Shown here piece by piece: positions 54,554-64,000 of a stretch of DNA of 64,000 bases. Position numbers and translations under genes: made by a program. Source of the stretch: Desulfarculus baarsii DSM 2075 (lineage in GTDB: Bacteria > Desulfobacterota > Desulfarculia > Desulfarculales > Desulfarculaceae). Where the stretch lies: assembly GCF_000143965.1 (NCBI RefSeq), contig NC_014365.1, positions 248,001 through 312,000 of the forward strand, read 5' to 3'. Every line of letters begins with the position of its first letter. The stretch's first letter is position 1. Under the pieces are notes generated by a model that was given only the letters and a program-made list of their open reading frames with translations, was not told where the DNA came from and ran no database searches.

Positions 54554-56950
54554 TTGGGAGAAATTGCCAAAACAATCAACAGGTTGGCCGAAGAATACCG
54601 TTTCGTGCTGGCGGGGGCCAACGGCCTGCCGCACCAGGTGCGCAGCCTGCTGGGCATCACCGGGTCGTACTTTGGCGCCGACGCGGGGGCTTTGGCCATG
54701 TGGCAGACCGGGGCCCAACTTGCCGTCTGTTCCACGTGGGCCTTCACCCAAGCCCAGGCCAAACGCATGCGCCGCGTCTTCGGCGCGCCGCCGGTTTGCC
54801 CCGGCGAGCCCCTGGCGCGCATCGGCGCGCGCCTGCTGGCGCCTCAAGAGCCGGTGGACTCGGGTTGGCTGGCCTTGGATCAATACGTATCCACGCTAAA
54901 CCAGCGCAATTATCTCGGTGTGTTGCCCTTGCCATGGGCCCAGGGCAGCGGCGCGTGTTTTCTGGTTTTCAAGCAGCAGCCCCAGTGGGACGAGGAAGAG
55001 GCCCGCGCCGGGGCCAACGTGCTCATCCTGAGCCTTTCCAGCGCCTTCAACCGCAGCCTGGCCGTGCGCCACAGCGACGACTATCGGCGCATATTCCAGT
55101 ATTCCCGCGACATGATTTATATCTCCAGCCGCGATGGCCGCTGGGTCGACGTCAACGAGGCCGGGGTCAAAATGCTGGGCTACGACAGCGTCGAGGAGGT
55201 CTTGGCCGAGCCCGACCTGGGCAAGGCGGCCTATTTCAAGCCGCAAGACCGCGCCGCCTTCATGGAAGCAATCGAGCGCGACGGCTACGTGCTCGACTAT
55301 GAAGTGGCTTTCAAGCGCAAGGACGGCACGCCCATCGACGTGGCCATCACCAGCCAGGTGCGTGAGATCGACGGCAAGGTCGTCGGTTACGAGGGCATCA
55401 TTAAGGACATCACCCGGCGCAAACGGGCCGAGGTGCGCGCCGCCCAGCAGCAGCGCATGCTCGAATCCATCCTCGAGGTGATGCCCGTGGCCGTGTTCGT
55501 GCTCGACCGTGATCACACCGTGCGCTATTGGAACCGCGCCTGCGAGGAGCTGACCGGCTGGAACAAGTCCGACATCCTCGAGACTGACCGCGTCTGGGAG
55601 GTCTTCCACCGACCGCGTGGCGTCTCGCTGGCCGATGTGATTTTGGACGGCGACAACGAACGCCTGCAAAAATTCTATAGCAAGGAGCGCCTGCGGCCTT
55701 CGCCCCTGGCCGAGGACGCCTGGGAGGCCGAGGCCCACTTCGGCAACCTGGGCGGCAAGGCCCGCGAGCTGTTTTTCACCGCCGCGCCGCTCAAGGACAG
55801 CGGCGGCCAGATCATCGGCGCGGTTGAGGCCATCGTCGACTCCAGCCAGATCAAAAAGCTCGAACGCCGCCTGGCCGAGAGCGAGGCGCTCTATCGCACG
55901 CTGGTGGAGAGCAACCGCGAGGGCATCTGCCTGCAAGACGATCAGCGCATCATTTTCGCCAACAGCTCATTCATGGAGATGTTCGGCCTTTCCGATGTAG
56001 GCGGGGTGCGCGGCGGCATTTTGGAGCTTTTGGACCCTGGCTGCAAAAAGGAATATCTGCAATGGATGCGCGCGGTGTGGTCGGAAGACGGCTGTGATCG
56101 TGTTTTCGAGGGCCAGGGCCTGCGCGACGGCCTGCCGTTCGACCTGGAGATCACCGTGGGGGCCACCGAGCACGGCAGCCGGCCGGCCTGGCTGTTCAAC
56201 GTGCGCGACGTTACCTTCCGCAAGGCCATCGAGGAGCAGCTCATCCGCTCCGAGCGCCTGGCGGCCACGGGCAAGCTGGCCTTTGACGTGGCCCACGAGG
56301 TCAACAACCCCCTGGGCGGCATCCTGACCTACGCCCATCTGATGGCCGAGGACATGGGCGAGGCCAGCGAGCTTTACCCCATGGTCGAAAAGATCATCAA
56401 GCTGACCAACCGATGTAGGATCATCGTGCGCGGGCTGTTGGACTTCGCCCGCCGCGACGAGCCGCAAAAAGAGGCCATGGACATCAACCGTGTGCTCAAG
56501 GAGACCTTGTCGCTGATGGAAGGCCACATGATCCTGCGCAATGTGCAGGTGGTGGAGGATTTCGATCAGGGCCTGCCCTATTTTTACGGCCATCGCTCCA
56601 AGCTGGAGCAGGTGTTCCTGAACATGCTGGTCAACGCGGCCGAGGCCATGGAGGGCCGGGGCCGGCTGGACATCCGCACCATGGCCCACAACGGCGGGGC
56701 CATCGAGATCCAGTTCGCCGACAGCGGGCCGGGCATGGACGAAGAGGCCGTGGGCCGGGTTTTCGAGCCTTTTTACACCACCAAGGGTCGCGGCCGGGGC
56801 ACGGGCCTGGGCCTTTCGATCAGCCACGGCATCATCAAGCAGCACGGCGGGACGATCGCCGTGGAGTCGGTCAAGGGCCTGGGCACGACTTTTCGCATCG
56901 TTTTGCCGCGCCAGGGCGACGAGGTGATCACCGAGCGCTGTTTCACGTGA
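54554..56950 (+). CDS. PAS-domain sensor histidine kinase
   Basis: A 798-residue soluble kinase with an unrecognised N-terminal sensing part (about 1-170, GAF-like in character), three PAS domains (starting near residues 175, 302 and 443), HisKA with His in FDVAHEVNNPLGGIL (near 580) and a HATPase domain (GTGLGLSISHGIIKQHGG). No receiver or membrane segment is present. The start is uncertain: TTG 54554 follows GGAGGGG, while a GTG at 54494 is in frame. The last codons and the stop are part of a parS-like palindrome. No response regulator is adjacent. Confidence 0.88.
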   Translation: MGEIAKTINRLAEEYRFVLAGANGLPHQVRSLLGITGSYFGADAGALAMWQTGAQLAVCSTWAFTQAQAKRMRRVFGAPPVCPGEPLARIGARLLAPQEPVDSGWLALDQYVSTLNQRNYLGVLPLPWAQGSGACFLVFKQQPQWDEEEARAGANVLILSLSSAFNRSLAVRHSDDYRRIFQYSRDMIYISSRDGRWVDVNEAGVKMLGYDSVEEVLAEPDLGKAAYFKPQDRAAFMEAIERDGYVLDYEVAFKRKDGTPIDVAITSQVREIDGKVVGYEGIIKDITRRKRAEVRAAQQQRMLESILEVMPVAVFVLDRDHTVRYWNRACEELTGWNKSDILETDRVWEVFHRPRGVSLADVILDGDNERLQKFYSKERLRPSPLAEDAWEAEAHFGNLGGKARELFFTAAPLKDSGGQIIGAVEAIVDSSQIKKLERRLAESEALYRTLVESNREGICLQDDQRIIFANSSFMEMFGLSDVGGVRGGILELLDPGCKKEYLQWMRAVWSEDGCDRVFEGQGLRDGLPFDLEITVGATEHGSRPAWLFNVRDVTFRKAIEEQLIRSERLAATGKLAFDVAHEVNNPLGGILTYAHLMAEDMGEASELYPMVEKIIKLTNRCRIIVRGLLDFARRDEPQKEAMDINRVLKETLSLMEGHMILRNVQVVEDFDQGLPYFYGHRSKLEQVFLNMLVNAAEAMEGRGRLDIRTMAHNGGAIEIQFADSGPGMDEEAVGRVFEPFYTTKGRGRGTGLGLSISHGIIKQHGGTIAVESVKGLGTTFRIVLPRQGDEVITERCFT

Positions 56951-56954
56951 AACT
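56939..56954. promoter_or_regulatory. parS site 1
   Basis: TGTTTCACGTGAAACT matches the ParB-binding consensus TGTTTCACGTGAAACA at 15 of 16 bases. It overlaps the last codons and stop of the PAS kinase gene (TGT TTC ACG TGA). Confidence 0.9.
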
Positions 56955-56997
56955 TTAACTTTGGCCGCCGGCCGGTCCGGCGTGCTTGAGGTTTTTT

Positions 56998-57040
56998 CGC
57001 GGCGTTTCGGGCCAAGAGCTCGAAACGCCGCGCTGTTTTC
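56998..57040 (+). terminator. Terminator after the PAS kinase
   Basis: CGCGGCGTTTCG and its perfect complement surround an 11-base loop, followed by CTGTTTTC. It also covers the 3' end of the convergent rsmG gene. Confidence 0.6.
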
Positions 57041-57671
57041 AGGCCGGGGCGCGCAGGGTGGCCACCAGGCGTCGGCCGAGCTGGGGCAGTTCGTAGGGAT
57101 GGATGGCCATGCCGTTGGCGAGGCAGGCGGCCTCGTCGGCCTGGGCGCGGGGCAGAAGGATCAGCCCGCCAGGCCGGCAAAAGGGCCGGGCCAGGGCCAG
57201 CGAGCCGGCCACGTCGGTCACGGCGCGCAGGCTGACGAAATCGAAGCTCTGGCCGGCAAGCGCCCCTTCGCCGGCTCGGCCGACCACCGGCGCGACGCGA
57301 GACCCCAGGCCCAGCAGGCGCGCGGCGTGCTTCTGGAAGCTGACCTTCTTGGCTCGGCCGTCGATCATCGTGACCGTCAGCGCGGGCAGGGCCAGGGCCA
57401 GAACCAGCCCCGGAAAGCCGGCCCCCGCGCCGATATCCAGCAGGCGGCCCGGCCCCAGCAGGGGAACCATGGCCAGGCCGTCCAGCGCCAGATTCAACCA
57501 GGCCTCGCCCATGGCGCGGTGACCCACCAGGCGGATGCTTTGATTCCAGCGCAGCAGCTCTTCCAGCAGGGTTTGGCATTGCGGCCAGAAGTCGGCGGGC
57601 AAGGGGCCGCCGGCCAGGCGCTGACCGGCGGTGCGCACGTCGTCAAGGCTGAGCGGCGAAAAATTGCTCAT
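57039..57671 (-). CDS. rsmG: 16S rRNA (guanine-527-N7)-methyltransferase
   Basis: A 210-residue SAM-dependent methyltransferase of the RsmG/GidB family. The SAM loop is LLDIGAGAGFPGLVLALALP (near residue 78), followed by MIDGRAKKVSFQKHAAR (near 101) and SLRAV. The position next to mnmE and between two parS sites is the classic origin-proximal location. parA and parB do not follow here. It lies downstream of mnmE on the same strand. Confidence 0.94.
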   Translation of the reverse strand: MSNFSPLSLDDVRTAGQRLAGGPLPADFWPQCQTLLEELLRWNQSIRLVGHRAMGEAWLNLALDGLAMVPLLGPGRLLDIGAGAGFPGLVLALALPALTVTMIDGRAKKVSFQKHAARLLGLGSRVAPVVGRAGEGALAGQSFDFVSLRAVTDVAGSLALARPFCRPGGLILLPRAQADEAACLANGMAIHPYELPQLGRRLVATLRAPA

Positions 57672-57721
57672 GATAGACCGCCGAAAAATTCCTTTTGTGG
57701 GGCCATGGGCGGCAAAGCGCC

Positions 57722-57737
57722 CGTTTCACGTGAAACA
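57722..57737. promoter_or_regulatory. parS site 2
   Basis: CGTTTCACGTGAAACA matches the parS consensus at 15 of 16 bases. It lies between rsmG and mnmE, about 780 bases from site 1. Confidence 0.92.
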
Positions 57738-57761
57738 AGCACGATAGACTCCAGCCAAAAC

Positions 57762-59144
57762 TCACTTGCCCACGCAGAAGGTGCTGAAAACCGCCTCGAT
57801 CACTTCGTCGGGCGCGCCCTGGCCGTCCACCTCGCCCAGGGCGGCCAGGGCCCCGGCCAGGTCCAGACTGATCAACTCGGGCCGTGGCTCGGGCCGGCCC
57901 AGCTCGGCCACGGCCCGGCGCACAAAGGCCAGACCACGGCCCAGGGCCGCGCGCTGGCGGGCGTTAACCACCACTTCGCCCGGCGCGGGCTCGGCCGCGC
58001 CCTGGCAGAGCGCCTCGGCCACGGCCCGGGCCAACTCGTTCAGGCCCAGGCCGCTGGTGGCGCTGATGGCCAGCGTGGGGCCCAGGCCCAGGGCGGAGGG
58101 CTGCCAGGCCGGCGGCAGATCGGCTTTGTTGACCACAAGCAGCCGGGGTCGGTCCTGGCAAAGGGCCAAAACCGCGTGGTCGGCCGACGTGAGCGGCCGC
58201 GAGCCGTCCAGCAGCACCAGGGCCAGGTCGCAGTCGGCCAGAAAACTCGTCGCGCGCTCCTGGCCCAGACGATCGAGCTCGTCGGCGGCCGGGCCCAGGC
58301 CGGCGGTGTCGGCCAGGCGGCAGGCCACCCCGCCCAGAATCAACACCTCGTCGACCACGTCGCGGGTGGCCCCGGGCCGCTCGCTGACAATGGCCCGCTG
58401 GCGGCCCAGCAGGGCGTTGAACAGGCTGGACTTGCCCACGTTGGGCCGGCCGCAGATGGCCACCTTGGCCCCTTCCCAATAGGCCGCCCGGCCCACGGTC
58501 CCGGCCAACAGCGCCGCGAGGGGTCGCGCCGCGCCGTCCTCCAGGGCCGTGGCCTGGGCTGGCCCGGCCAGCTCGGGCGCGTCGTCGGGAAAGTCTATGG
58601 CCGCCTCCACCGAGGCCGCCGCGGCCACGATGGCCTGGCGCGCCGGCCCAAGGGCCCGGCCCAGGCCGCCGGCCAGCATGGCCATGGCCAGCCGCGCCTC
58701 GATATCGCTCTGGGCGGCGGCCAGGCGGCCCACGGCCTCGGCCTGGGTCAGGTCCAGCCGTCCGCCCAGCATGGCCCGCATGGTGAACTCGCCCGGCCCG
58801 GCCAGGCGACAGCCCTGGGCCTGGGCCAGGCCGATCACCCGCCAGACGCAGGCCGAGCCGCCGTGACAGTGGATCTCCACGCTGTCCTCGGTGGTGTAGG
58901 AATGGGGGCCACGAAAAAACACGGCCAGGGCCTGGTCGACGGCCTCGCCGCTGGCCGGATCGACCACCAGGCCCAGCTCCATGCGCCGGGGGATGATCGG
59001 CCGCCGGGCCGTCCAGGGCAAAAGGGCCCGGCCCACCGCCCAACTGCGCGGGCCGCTGAGGCGCACGATGGCCACGCCGCCGGCCCCGGCGGCCGTGGCC
59101 CGGGCCACGATGGTGTCTTGGGCGGCCATGATCGATGGGCGCAT
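57762..59144 (-). CDS. mnmE: tRNA modification GTPase MnmE
   Basis: A 460-residue GTPase that, with MnmG, modifies the wobble uridine of tRNAs. The N-terminal folate-binding domain starts at QDTIVARATAAGAGGVAIVRLSG; the G domain has GRPNVGKSSLFN (near residue 230), DTAGLG and NKAD; the C-terminus ends in the catalytic Cys motif CVGK. Length fits (about 455). ATG 59144 follows AAAGGA. It is downstream of jag in the standard rpmH-rnpA-yidC-jag-mnmE order. Confidence 0.96.
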   Translation of the reverse strand: MRPSIMAAQDTIVARATAAGAGGVAIVRLSGPRSWAVGRALLPWTARRPIIPRRMELGLVVDPASGEAVDQALAVFFRGPHSYTTEDSVEIHCHGGSACVWRVIGLAQAQGCRLAGPGEFTMRAMLGGRLDLTQAEAVGRLAAAQSDIEARLAMAMLAGGLGRALGPARQAIVAAAASVEAAIDFPDDAPELAGPAQATALEDGAARPLAALLAGTVGRAAYWEGAKVAICGRPNVGKSSLFNALLGRQRAIVSERPGATRDVVDEVLILGGVACRLADTAGLGPAADELDRLGQERATSFLADCDLALVLLDGSRPLTSADHAVLALCQDRPRLLVVNKADLPPAWQPSALGLGPTLAISATSGLGLNELARAVAEALCQGAAEPAPGEVVVNARQRAALGRGLAFVRRAVAELGRPEPRPELISLDLAGALAALGEVDGQGAPDEVIEAVFSTFCVGK

Positions 59145-59230
59145 GGATTGATCCTTTGCGGGCCGGCGCAAAAACGGCCCGCTCCCCACGCGGGCGCGGA
59201 GCGGGCCGGGAATTGGCGGTTGGCGTCCGC

Positions 59231-60073
59231 TCAGCGGCGGGGGCTGATGACCACTTTTTTCAGTTCGCCACGGCCCCGCGAAATGGTGCTGATGCCCGCC
59301 TCGGCGCGCAGGGCCATGTGCACGATGCGCCGCTCGGGCGCGCAGATGGGCCCCAACGACACGGGCCGGCCGGTGGCCCGGGCCTTGTCGGCCAGGCGCA
59401 GGGCCAGCTCTTCCAGCGACTGCCGGCGGCGGCGACGATAACCGCCGGCGTCGACATGCACGCGCACGGGCCGGCCGTGCTTGTGGCTGACAATGCGCGT
59501 GGTCAGGTATTGCAGGGCCTCCAGGGTCTGGCCCCGGCGGCCGATGAGCACGCCGGCCTCGTCGCCGCTGATATCCAACATGATGCCCTGGTCGGTGTTT
59601 TGCGCGCCGACCACGGCCTTTTCGTCCAGCGGGGCGATCAGGCGGGCCAGGACGGCCCGGGCGTCGGCGGCCACGGACTCGTCTTCCAGCCGACCCTCGA
59701 CGGCGGGCGCTTCGTCCTCGTCGTCGAAAAAGCCGCCGCCTTCGCCATCGGTCTCGGCCACCGCCAGTTCGGACTCATCGACGAGCGCCTCGACCACCTC
59801 GCCGGCCACGGCCGGGGTCTGGCCCGGCGACGCGGGGGCGGGCCTGGTCGCGCCCGAGAGGTCGGCCATCATCTCGGCCAGCTCGTCGCCCGAGCTGTCG
59901 GGCAGGGGCCGCGCGCGCACCACGGCCTTTTTGGCCCCGAACAGGCCGAACAGGCCGCCGGAGCCGGCATGGACCACCTCCACGTGCAGCCGGTCGAGGG
60001 GCAGGGCAAAGTGTTGTTGGGCCTTCAGCAGGGCGTCTTCGGTATTTTTACCTGTAAATTCAGCAAATTCCAT
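59231..60073 (-). CDS. jag: Jag/KhpB RNA-binding protein
   Basis: A 280-residue protein with an N-terminal Jag domain (FAEFTGKNTEDALLKAQQHFALPLDRL is its start), an acidic linker (about residues 75-135), a KH domain (DISGDEAGVLIGRRGQTLEALQYL, near 165) and a C-terminal R3H domain (near 220-275, ending in RGELKKVVISPR). It binds RNA and is implicated in cell-division and envelope control. It is transcribed after yidC with a four-base gap. Confidence 0.94.
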   Translation of the reverse strand: MEFAEFTGKNTEDALLKAQQHFALPLDRLHVEVVHAGSGGLFGLFGAKKAVVRARPLPDSSGDELAEMMADLSGATRPAPASPGQTPAVAGEVVEALVDESELAVAETDGEGGGFFDDEDEAPAVEGRLEDESVAADARAVLARLIAPLDEKAVVGAQNTDQGIMLDISGDEAGVLIGRRGQTLEALQYLTTRIVSHKHGRPVRVHVDAGGYRRRRRQSLEELALRLADKARATGRPVSLGPICAPERRIVHMALRAEAGISTISRGRGELKKVVISPRR

Positions 60074-60077
60074 GTCG

Positions 60078-61718
60078 TTAATCCTTGCGGCGGTTGACCA
60101 GCCACTGCTGCCCGATGCCCAGAAGGTTCTGCACGAACCAGTACAAAACCAGGCCCGAGGGGAAGTTGATGAACATCACCGTGAAGATGACCGGCATGAG
60201 CATCATCATCTTCTGCTGGGTCGGGTCGCCGGTGGCGGGGCTCATCTTTTGGGTGATGAACATCGACGCGCCCATCAAGAGGGTCAACACCGGTATGCCA
60301 TCGCCGACAAAAGGAATCTCGAAACCGATGGGCAGGCGGTCCGGGGCCGAAAGGTCGTTGATCCACAGCCAGAACGGCGCGTGGCGCAGCTCGATGGAGG
60401 AGCCCAGCACCTTGTAGAAGGCGATAAACACCGGAACCTGGGCCAGCATGGGCAGGCAGCCGCCCAGGGGGTTGACCTTGTAGGTCTTGTAGAGCTGCAT
60501 GACCTGCTGGTTCATCTCTTGCTTGTCGTCTTTGTACTTCTCGCGGATCTTGGCTATCTGCGGCTGAAGCTTCTGCATCTTCTTCATCGACTCGTAGCTC
60601 TTGTTCTGCAGCGGCCAGAACAGCAGCTTGATCAGCACGGTGATGATGATGATGGCCACGCCGTAGTTGTTGACGTAATCGTGGAAGAAATTGAGGCCGG
60701 CCAGCATGGGCTTGGCGATGACGTCGAACCAGCCGAAGTCCACGGCCATGGCCAGCGAGTGTCCCAGGGGCTCCAGGACATGCAGCTCCTTGGGGCCGTA
60801 GTAGACCAGAAACTTGAGGTCCAGGCTCTGGCCGGCGTCCATGGGCAAAAGCGGGCTGACCAGGGTGGCGGTCATCAGCTTGGCGTCGGCCCAGCCGCGC
60901 GCGGAAGGCTTGCCCTGGGCCACGGCCGGCCAGGACTCGGGAGCCACCGCGCCCATGAAGTAGGGGATGCTCAGCGTCAGGCAGTCGATGGGCCCGGCCA
61001 CCACCGGCGAGTCTTCCAGGTCGCCGTGGTCCAGTTCCTCCAGGCTGCCGCCGGCCACCACCTGCGAGCCGGTGAAGGCGTAGGAGTTGGCGTGCATCTT
61101 GGAGACGTACTCGGCCAGGATCAGCTCCGGGGTCAGCTCGATGCGGCCGGCGTTTTTGTTTTGCAGGCTGACGCTGAGCTGAAAGGCGTGGGAGTCGGGC
61201 CGGAAGGTGTAGGTCTTGACGACCCGCACGCCGGCGCTTTCGGCGCTGAAGCTGAGACTTTGGCCGGCGGCGGTGACCTCCAGGCGCTGGGCGCTGGCCT
61301 GGAAGGGTCGTTGGGCCAGATGGGGATCGAGCTTGACCAGGGCCAGGCCCAGGGCGTAGGGCTCGCTATCGGCCAGATCCAACAGGACCATCTCACCGCC
61401 CTGTTGGCCGGGTTTGGCGAAATAGTCCTTGAGCACCACCTTGCGCAGGGCCCCGCCCTTGGTCGAGAAAGTGGCGCGCATCAACGGAGTTTCGACGACA
61501 ACGTCTTGATAGGCCGGCATGACCTGGGGCGCGGGGGCCGGCGCGGGCATGGCCGCCGGGGCCGGCGCGGCGGCCGTGGCTTGGGCGGTCTGGGCGGGGG
61601 TGGCCGTGGGCGCGGGGGCTTGCTTGGGCTCGGGTGGCATGACGAAAGTGGTCCAGGCGAACAGCACGGCCACGCTGATGACCAGGGCCAACACTACGCG
61701 TTTGGCGTCGGAGTCCAT
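60078..61718 (-). CDS. yidC: Membrane protein insertase YidC
   Basis: A 546-residue Gram-negative-type insertase. It has an N-terminal membrane anchor (RVVLALVISVAVLFAWTTFV), a Pro/Ala-rich linker, a large periplasmic beta domain (about residues 85-330) and the conserved C-terminal membrane region with the insertase segments (NYGVAIIIITVLIKLLFWPL, NPLGGCLPMLAQVPVFIAFY, PVIFTVMFINFPSGLVLYW). ATG 61718 follows AAGGTG nine bases upstream. It is between yidD and jag. Confidence 0.96.
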   Translation of the reverse strand: MDSDAKRVVLALVISVAVLFAWTTFVMPPEPKQAPAPTATPAQTAQATAAAPAPAAMPAPAPAPQVMPAYQDVVVETPLMRATFSTKGGALRKVVLKDYFAKPGQQGGEMVLLDLADSEPYALGLALVKLDPHLAQRPFQASAQRLEVTAAGQSLSFSAESAGVRVVKTYTFRPDSHAFQLSVSLQNKNAGRIELTPELILAEYVSKMHANSYAFTGSQVVAGGSLEELDHGDLEDSPVVAGPIDCLTLSIPYFMGAVAPESWPAVAQGKPSARGWADAKLMTATLVSPLLPMDAGQSLDLKFLVYYGPKELHVLEPLGHSLAMAVDFGWFDVIAKPMLAGLNFFHDYVNNYGVAIIIITVLIKLLFWPLQNKSYESMKKMQKLQPQIAKIREKYKDDKQEMNQQVMQLYKTYKVNPLGGCLPMLAQVPVFIAFYKVLGSSIELRHAPFWLWINDLSAPDRLPIGFEIPFVGDGIPVLTLLMGASMFITQKMSPATGDPTQQKMMMLMPVIFTVMFINFPSGLVLYWFVQNLLGIGQQWLVNRRKD

Positions 61719-61757
61719 ATATTTCTGCACCTTGGATGGGGCCCGGGGCCGCTGGCC

Positions 61758-61973
61758 CTAGGCCGGATCGTAACCGCCGGGATGGAATGGGTGACACTTG
61801 GCCAGCCGGATGGCGGCCTTGGCGCAGCCGCGCCAGAAGCCGTATTTTCGCAGGGCGTCGAGGGCGTAGTCGGAGCAGGTGGGCAAAAAGCGGCACTGGC
61901 GGCCCAACAGCGGGCTGAGCGTGAGCTGATAGGCCCGCACCAGCAGCCAGGCCAGGCCGGCGGCCCAGCCCAT
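61758..61973 (-). CDS. yidD: Membrane protein insertion efficiency factor YidD
   Basis: A 71-residue membrane-associated protein of the YidD family. It has the diagnostic [27 protein letters not shown] and the later [10 protein letters not shown] motif. ATG 61973 begins two bases after the rnpA stop codon. The frame is open far upstream, but that region is rnpA and rpmH read in another frame. It supports YidC/Sec insertion. Confidence 0.92.
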   Translation of the reverse strand: MGWAAGLAWLLVRAYQLTLSPLLGRQCRFLPTCSDYALDALRKYGFWRGCAKAAIRLAKCHPFHPGGYDPA

Positions 61974-61975
61974 GC

Positions 61976-62350
61976 CTAGGGGCGGCAGCCAGCGGCCGAG
62001 CCGGCGCTGATTTTGCCAAAAGCCTCGCGTAGTTGCCGCCAGACGGACGAAAAATCCTGCCGATCGGCGCCACGCTGGACGATGACCAGCACGTCCACCG
62101 CCGGCGGCAGCAGCTCGCCCGAGCGCCGGAAAACCTCCCGCGCCAGGCGCTTGACCCGGTTGCGCCCAACCGCTCCGGCCACCTTGCGGCTGACGGTCAG
62201 CCCCAGCCTGGCCGGCCCCGGCGGGCCCGCTTTCCACACCACCAAAAAATGGTCGCACCTGTGCCTGCGGGCCCCGTTCCTCATCTGAAGAAACTGGCCC
62301 CGCGAGCGAAGGCGCGCCCGTTTGGGGAAAGACTGCCCCTGCGAAATCAT
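61976..62350 (-). CDS. rnpA: Ribonuclease P protein component
   Basis: A 124-residue basic protein, the protein subunit of RNase P for tRNA 5' processing. The diagnostic RNR-like motif is [14 protein letters not shown] (near residue 63), with the hydrophobic [13 protein letters not shown] just before it. It begins 15 bases after rpmH, in the standard rpmH-rnpA-yidD-yidC order. Confidence 0.95.
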   Translation of the reverse strand: MISQGQSFPKRARLRSRGQFLQMRNGARRHRCDHFLVVWKAGPPGPARLGLTVSRKVAGAVGRNRVKRLAREVFRRSGELLPPAVDVLVIVQRGADRQDFSSVWRQLREAFGKISAGSAAGCRP

Positions 62351-62365
62351 TCCGGTCTGGTGGAA

Positions 62366-62500
62366 TCACACCGAGAGCCTGGCCCTGCCCTTGGCCCGAC
62401 GACGGGCCAGCACGGCGCGGCCGGCCTTGCTGCGGCTGCGGACCAGAAAACCGTGGGTGCGCTTGCGCTTGAGATTGCTGGGCTGGAAGGTTCGTTTCAT
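62366..62500 (-). CDS. rpmH: Ribosomal protein L34
   Basis: A 44-residue basic ribosomal protein. The sequence starts [20 protein letters not shown] and ends AKGRARLSV, matching L34 throughout. The upstream promoter (62655-62683) is strong. It begins the rpmH-rnpA-yidD-yidC-jag-mnmE-rsmG series on the minus strand. Confidence 0.97.
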   Translation of the reverse strand: MKRTFQPSNLKRKRTHGFLVRSRSKAGRAVLARRRAKGRARLSV

Positions 62501-62654
62501 TTTTCGACTCACTTTTGGCGCGGTTGCAAAAAACGGGCGCTACTGGCGAAACGGCATTGCTCACGGCCGCGGCGCGGCCCACGCCCAAGGGGCGCATCCT
62601 CCTTCGGCGCGGCCCTTGGCCCACGCCCGCAGCGGACGGCCCGACAAATAGGGA

Positions 62655-62683
62655 ATTTAACCATAAGCCATGTGTGCTGTCAA
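62655..62683 (-). promoter_or_regulatory. rpmH promoter
   Basis: On the minus strand a perfect TTGACA is followed after 17 bases by TTAAAT. It drives the rpmH operon with a leader of about 150 bases. Confidence 0.7.
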
Positions 62684-62786
62684 ACCGATCGGCGCTTGCG
62701 CGACCGGCCCAAGGCCGGTAGTCTTTATACCGTAAACCCGCCAAATCGCAAATTTTTGGTTGCCGGCCGGCGGGTGGTCTGTTACC

Positions 62787-62816
62787 TTGTGCGGCGACAA
62801 GTCGTTTGATTATACT
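62787..62816 (+). promoter_or_regulatory. Candidate mreB promoter
   Basis: TTGTGC and TATACT are separated by 18 bases, about 45 bases before the mreB start. Confidence 0.5.
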
Positions 62817-62823
62817 GGGCTAG

Positions 62824-63918
<1,095 letters not shown>

Positions 63919-63930
63919 CGCAAGACCACC

Positions 63931-63965
63931 GCCGGCCGGAGGGTGGCCTTGCCCCCCGGCCGGCC
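63931..63965 (+). terminator. Hairpin between mreB and the next gene
   Basis: GCCGGCCGG and CCGGCCGGC form a 9-bp stem around a 16-base loop with no U tract following. It may be an mRNA-processing or partial termination structure. Confidence 0.35.
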
Positions 63966-63987
63966 CGCACAAAGCCCGAGGCGACGC

Positions 63988-64000
63988 GTGAGCTTCTTCC
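63988..64000 (+). CDS. Start of the gene after mreB (partial, probably mreC)
   Basis: GTG 63988 follows GAGG at a suitable distance and reads Met-Ser-Phe-Phe to the window end. The mreB-mreC order makes mreC likely, but the sequence is too short to show it. Confidence 0.4.

Noticed and set aside
61758-62744. A 328-codon minus-strand frame apparently fusing other sequence to YidD
   Set aside because: Only the last 71 codons are YidD; the rest is rnpA and rpmH read in a wrong frame.

Overview
The window is a GC-rich bacterial chromosome segment. It carries a complete bacterial-type carbon monoxide dehydrogenase/acetyl-CoA synthase (Wood-Ljungdahl) operon and many origin-proximal housekeeping genes. 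Gene content (CODH/ACS, sigma-54 activator, PAS-rich kinases, Cys-rich small protein) suggests an anaerobic, possibly sulfate-reducing deltaproteobacterium of the Desulfarculus type. The taxonomic placement is inference from gene content; no database was searched.

Layout. (1) 1-13,900: DUF1015 protein, a tRNA-methyltransferase-like enzyme, a convergent DciA/DUF721 gene, then a tight forward run purL-purQ-HD exonuclease-tmk-holB-PSP1-metG closed by strong terminators, and a PilZ gene. (2) 13,863-24,791, minus strand: a TraT-like lipoprotein, then the CODH/ACS operon read right to left as acsD, a 55-aa gene, acsA(cooS), acsB, acsC, acsE, with cooC upstream. AcsD carries an unusual long C-terminal extension, and its final motif reappears as the separate 55-aa protein. 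(3) 25,039-27,891: dnaA and dnaN around an AT-rich candidate origin. (4) 27,982-38,200: a periplasmic binding protein fused to a catalytically dead cytidine-deaminase fold, a Cys-rich small protein behind a Fur-box-like palindrome, a thioredoxin-like protein, a hybrid kinase, two small proteins plus a CheW-like protein behind a convincing sigma-54 promoter and paired upstream dyads, the NtrC-type activator that probably reads those dyads, and gyrB. (5) 38,700-44,377: MarR regulator, FkbM-like methyltransferase, thiolase, diguanylate cyclase, then about 1.4 kb without genes that holds two identical 262-bp copies of a structured element separated by purine tracts. (6) 44,378-54,257: rtcB, nitroreductase, gpsA, gyrA, mobB, HD protein, a frameshifted ddl, a tiny lipoprotein, trmFO. 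(7) 54,554-64,000: PAS kinase, two parS sites flanking rsmG, then mnmE-jag-yidC-yidD-rnpA-rpmH and the divergent mreB.

How it works together. cooC, acsA, acsB, acsC, acsD and acsE together make or mature the enzymes that join a methyl group, CO and CoA into acetyl-CoA, or run the reaction backwards. dnaA, dnaN, gyrA, gyrB, parS, rpmH, rnpA and yidC place the segment next to the replication origin, but the classic cluster is split into pieces tens of kilobases apart. The most unusual items are the AcsD tail/small-protein pair, the binding protein with a dead deaminase domain, the self-contained sigma-54 circuit and the tandem noncoding element.
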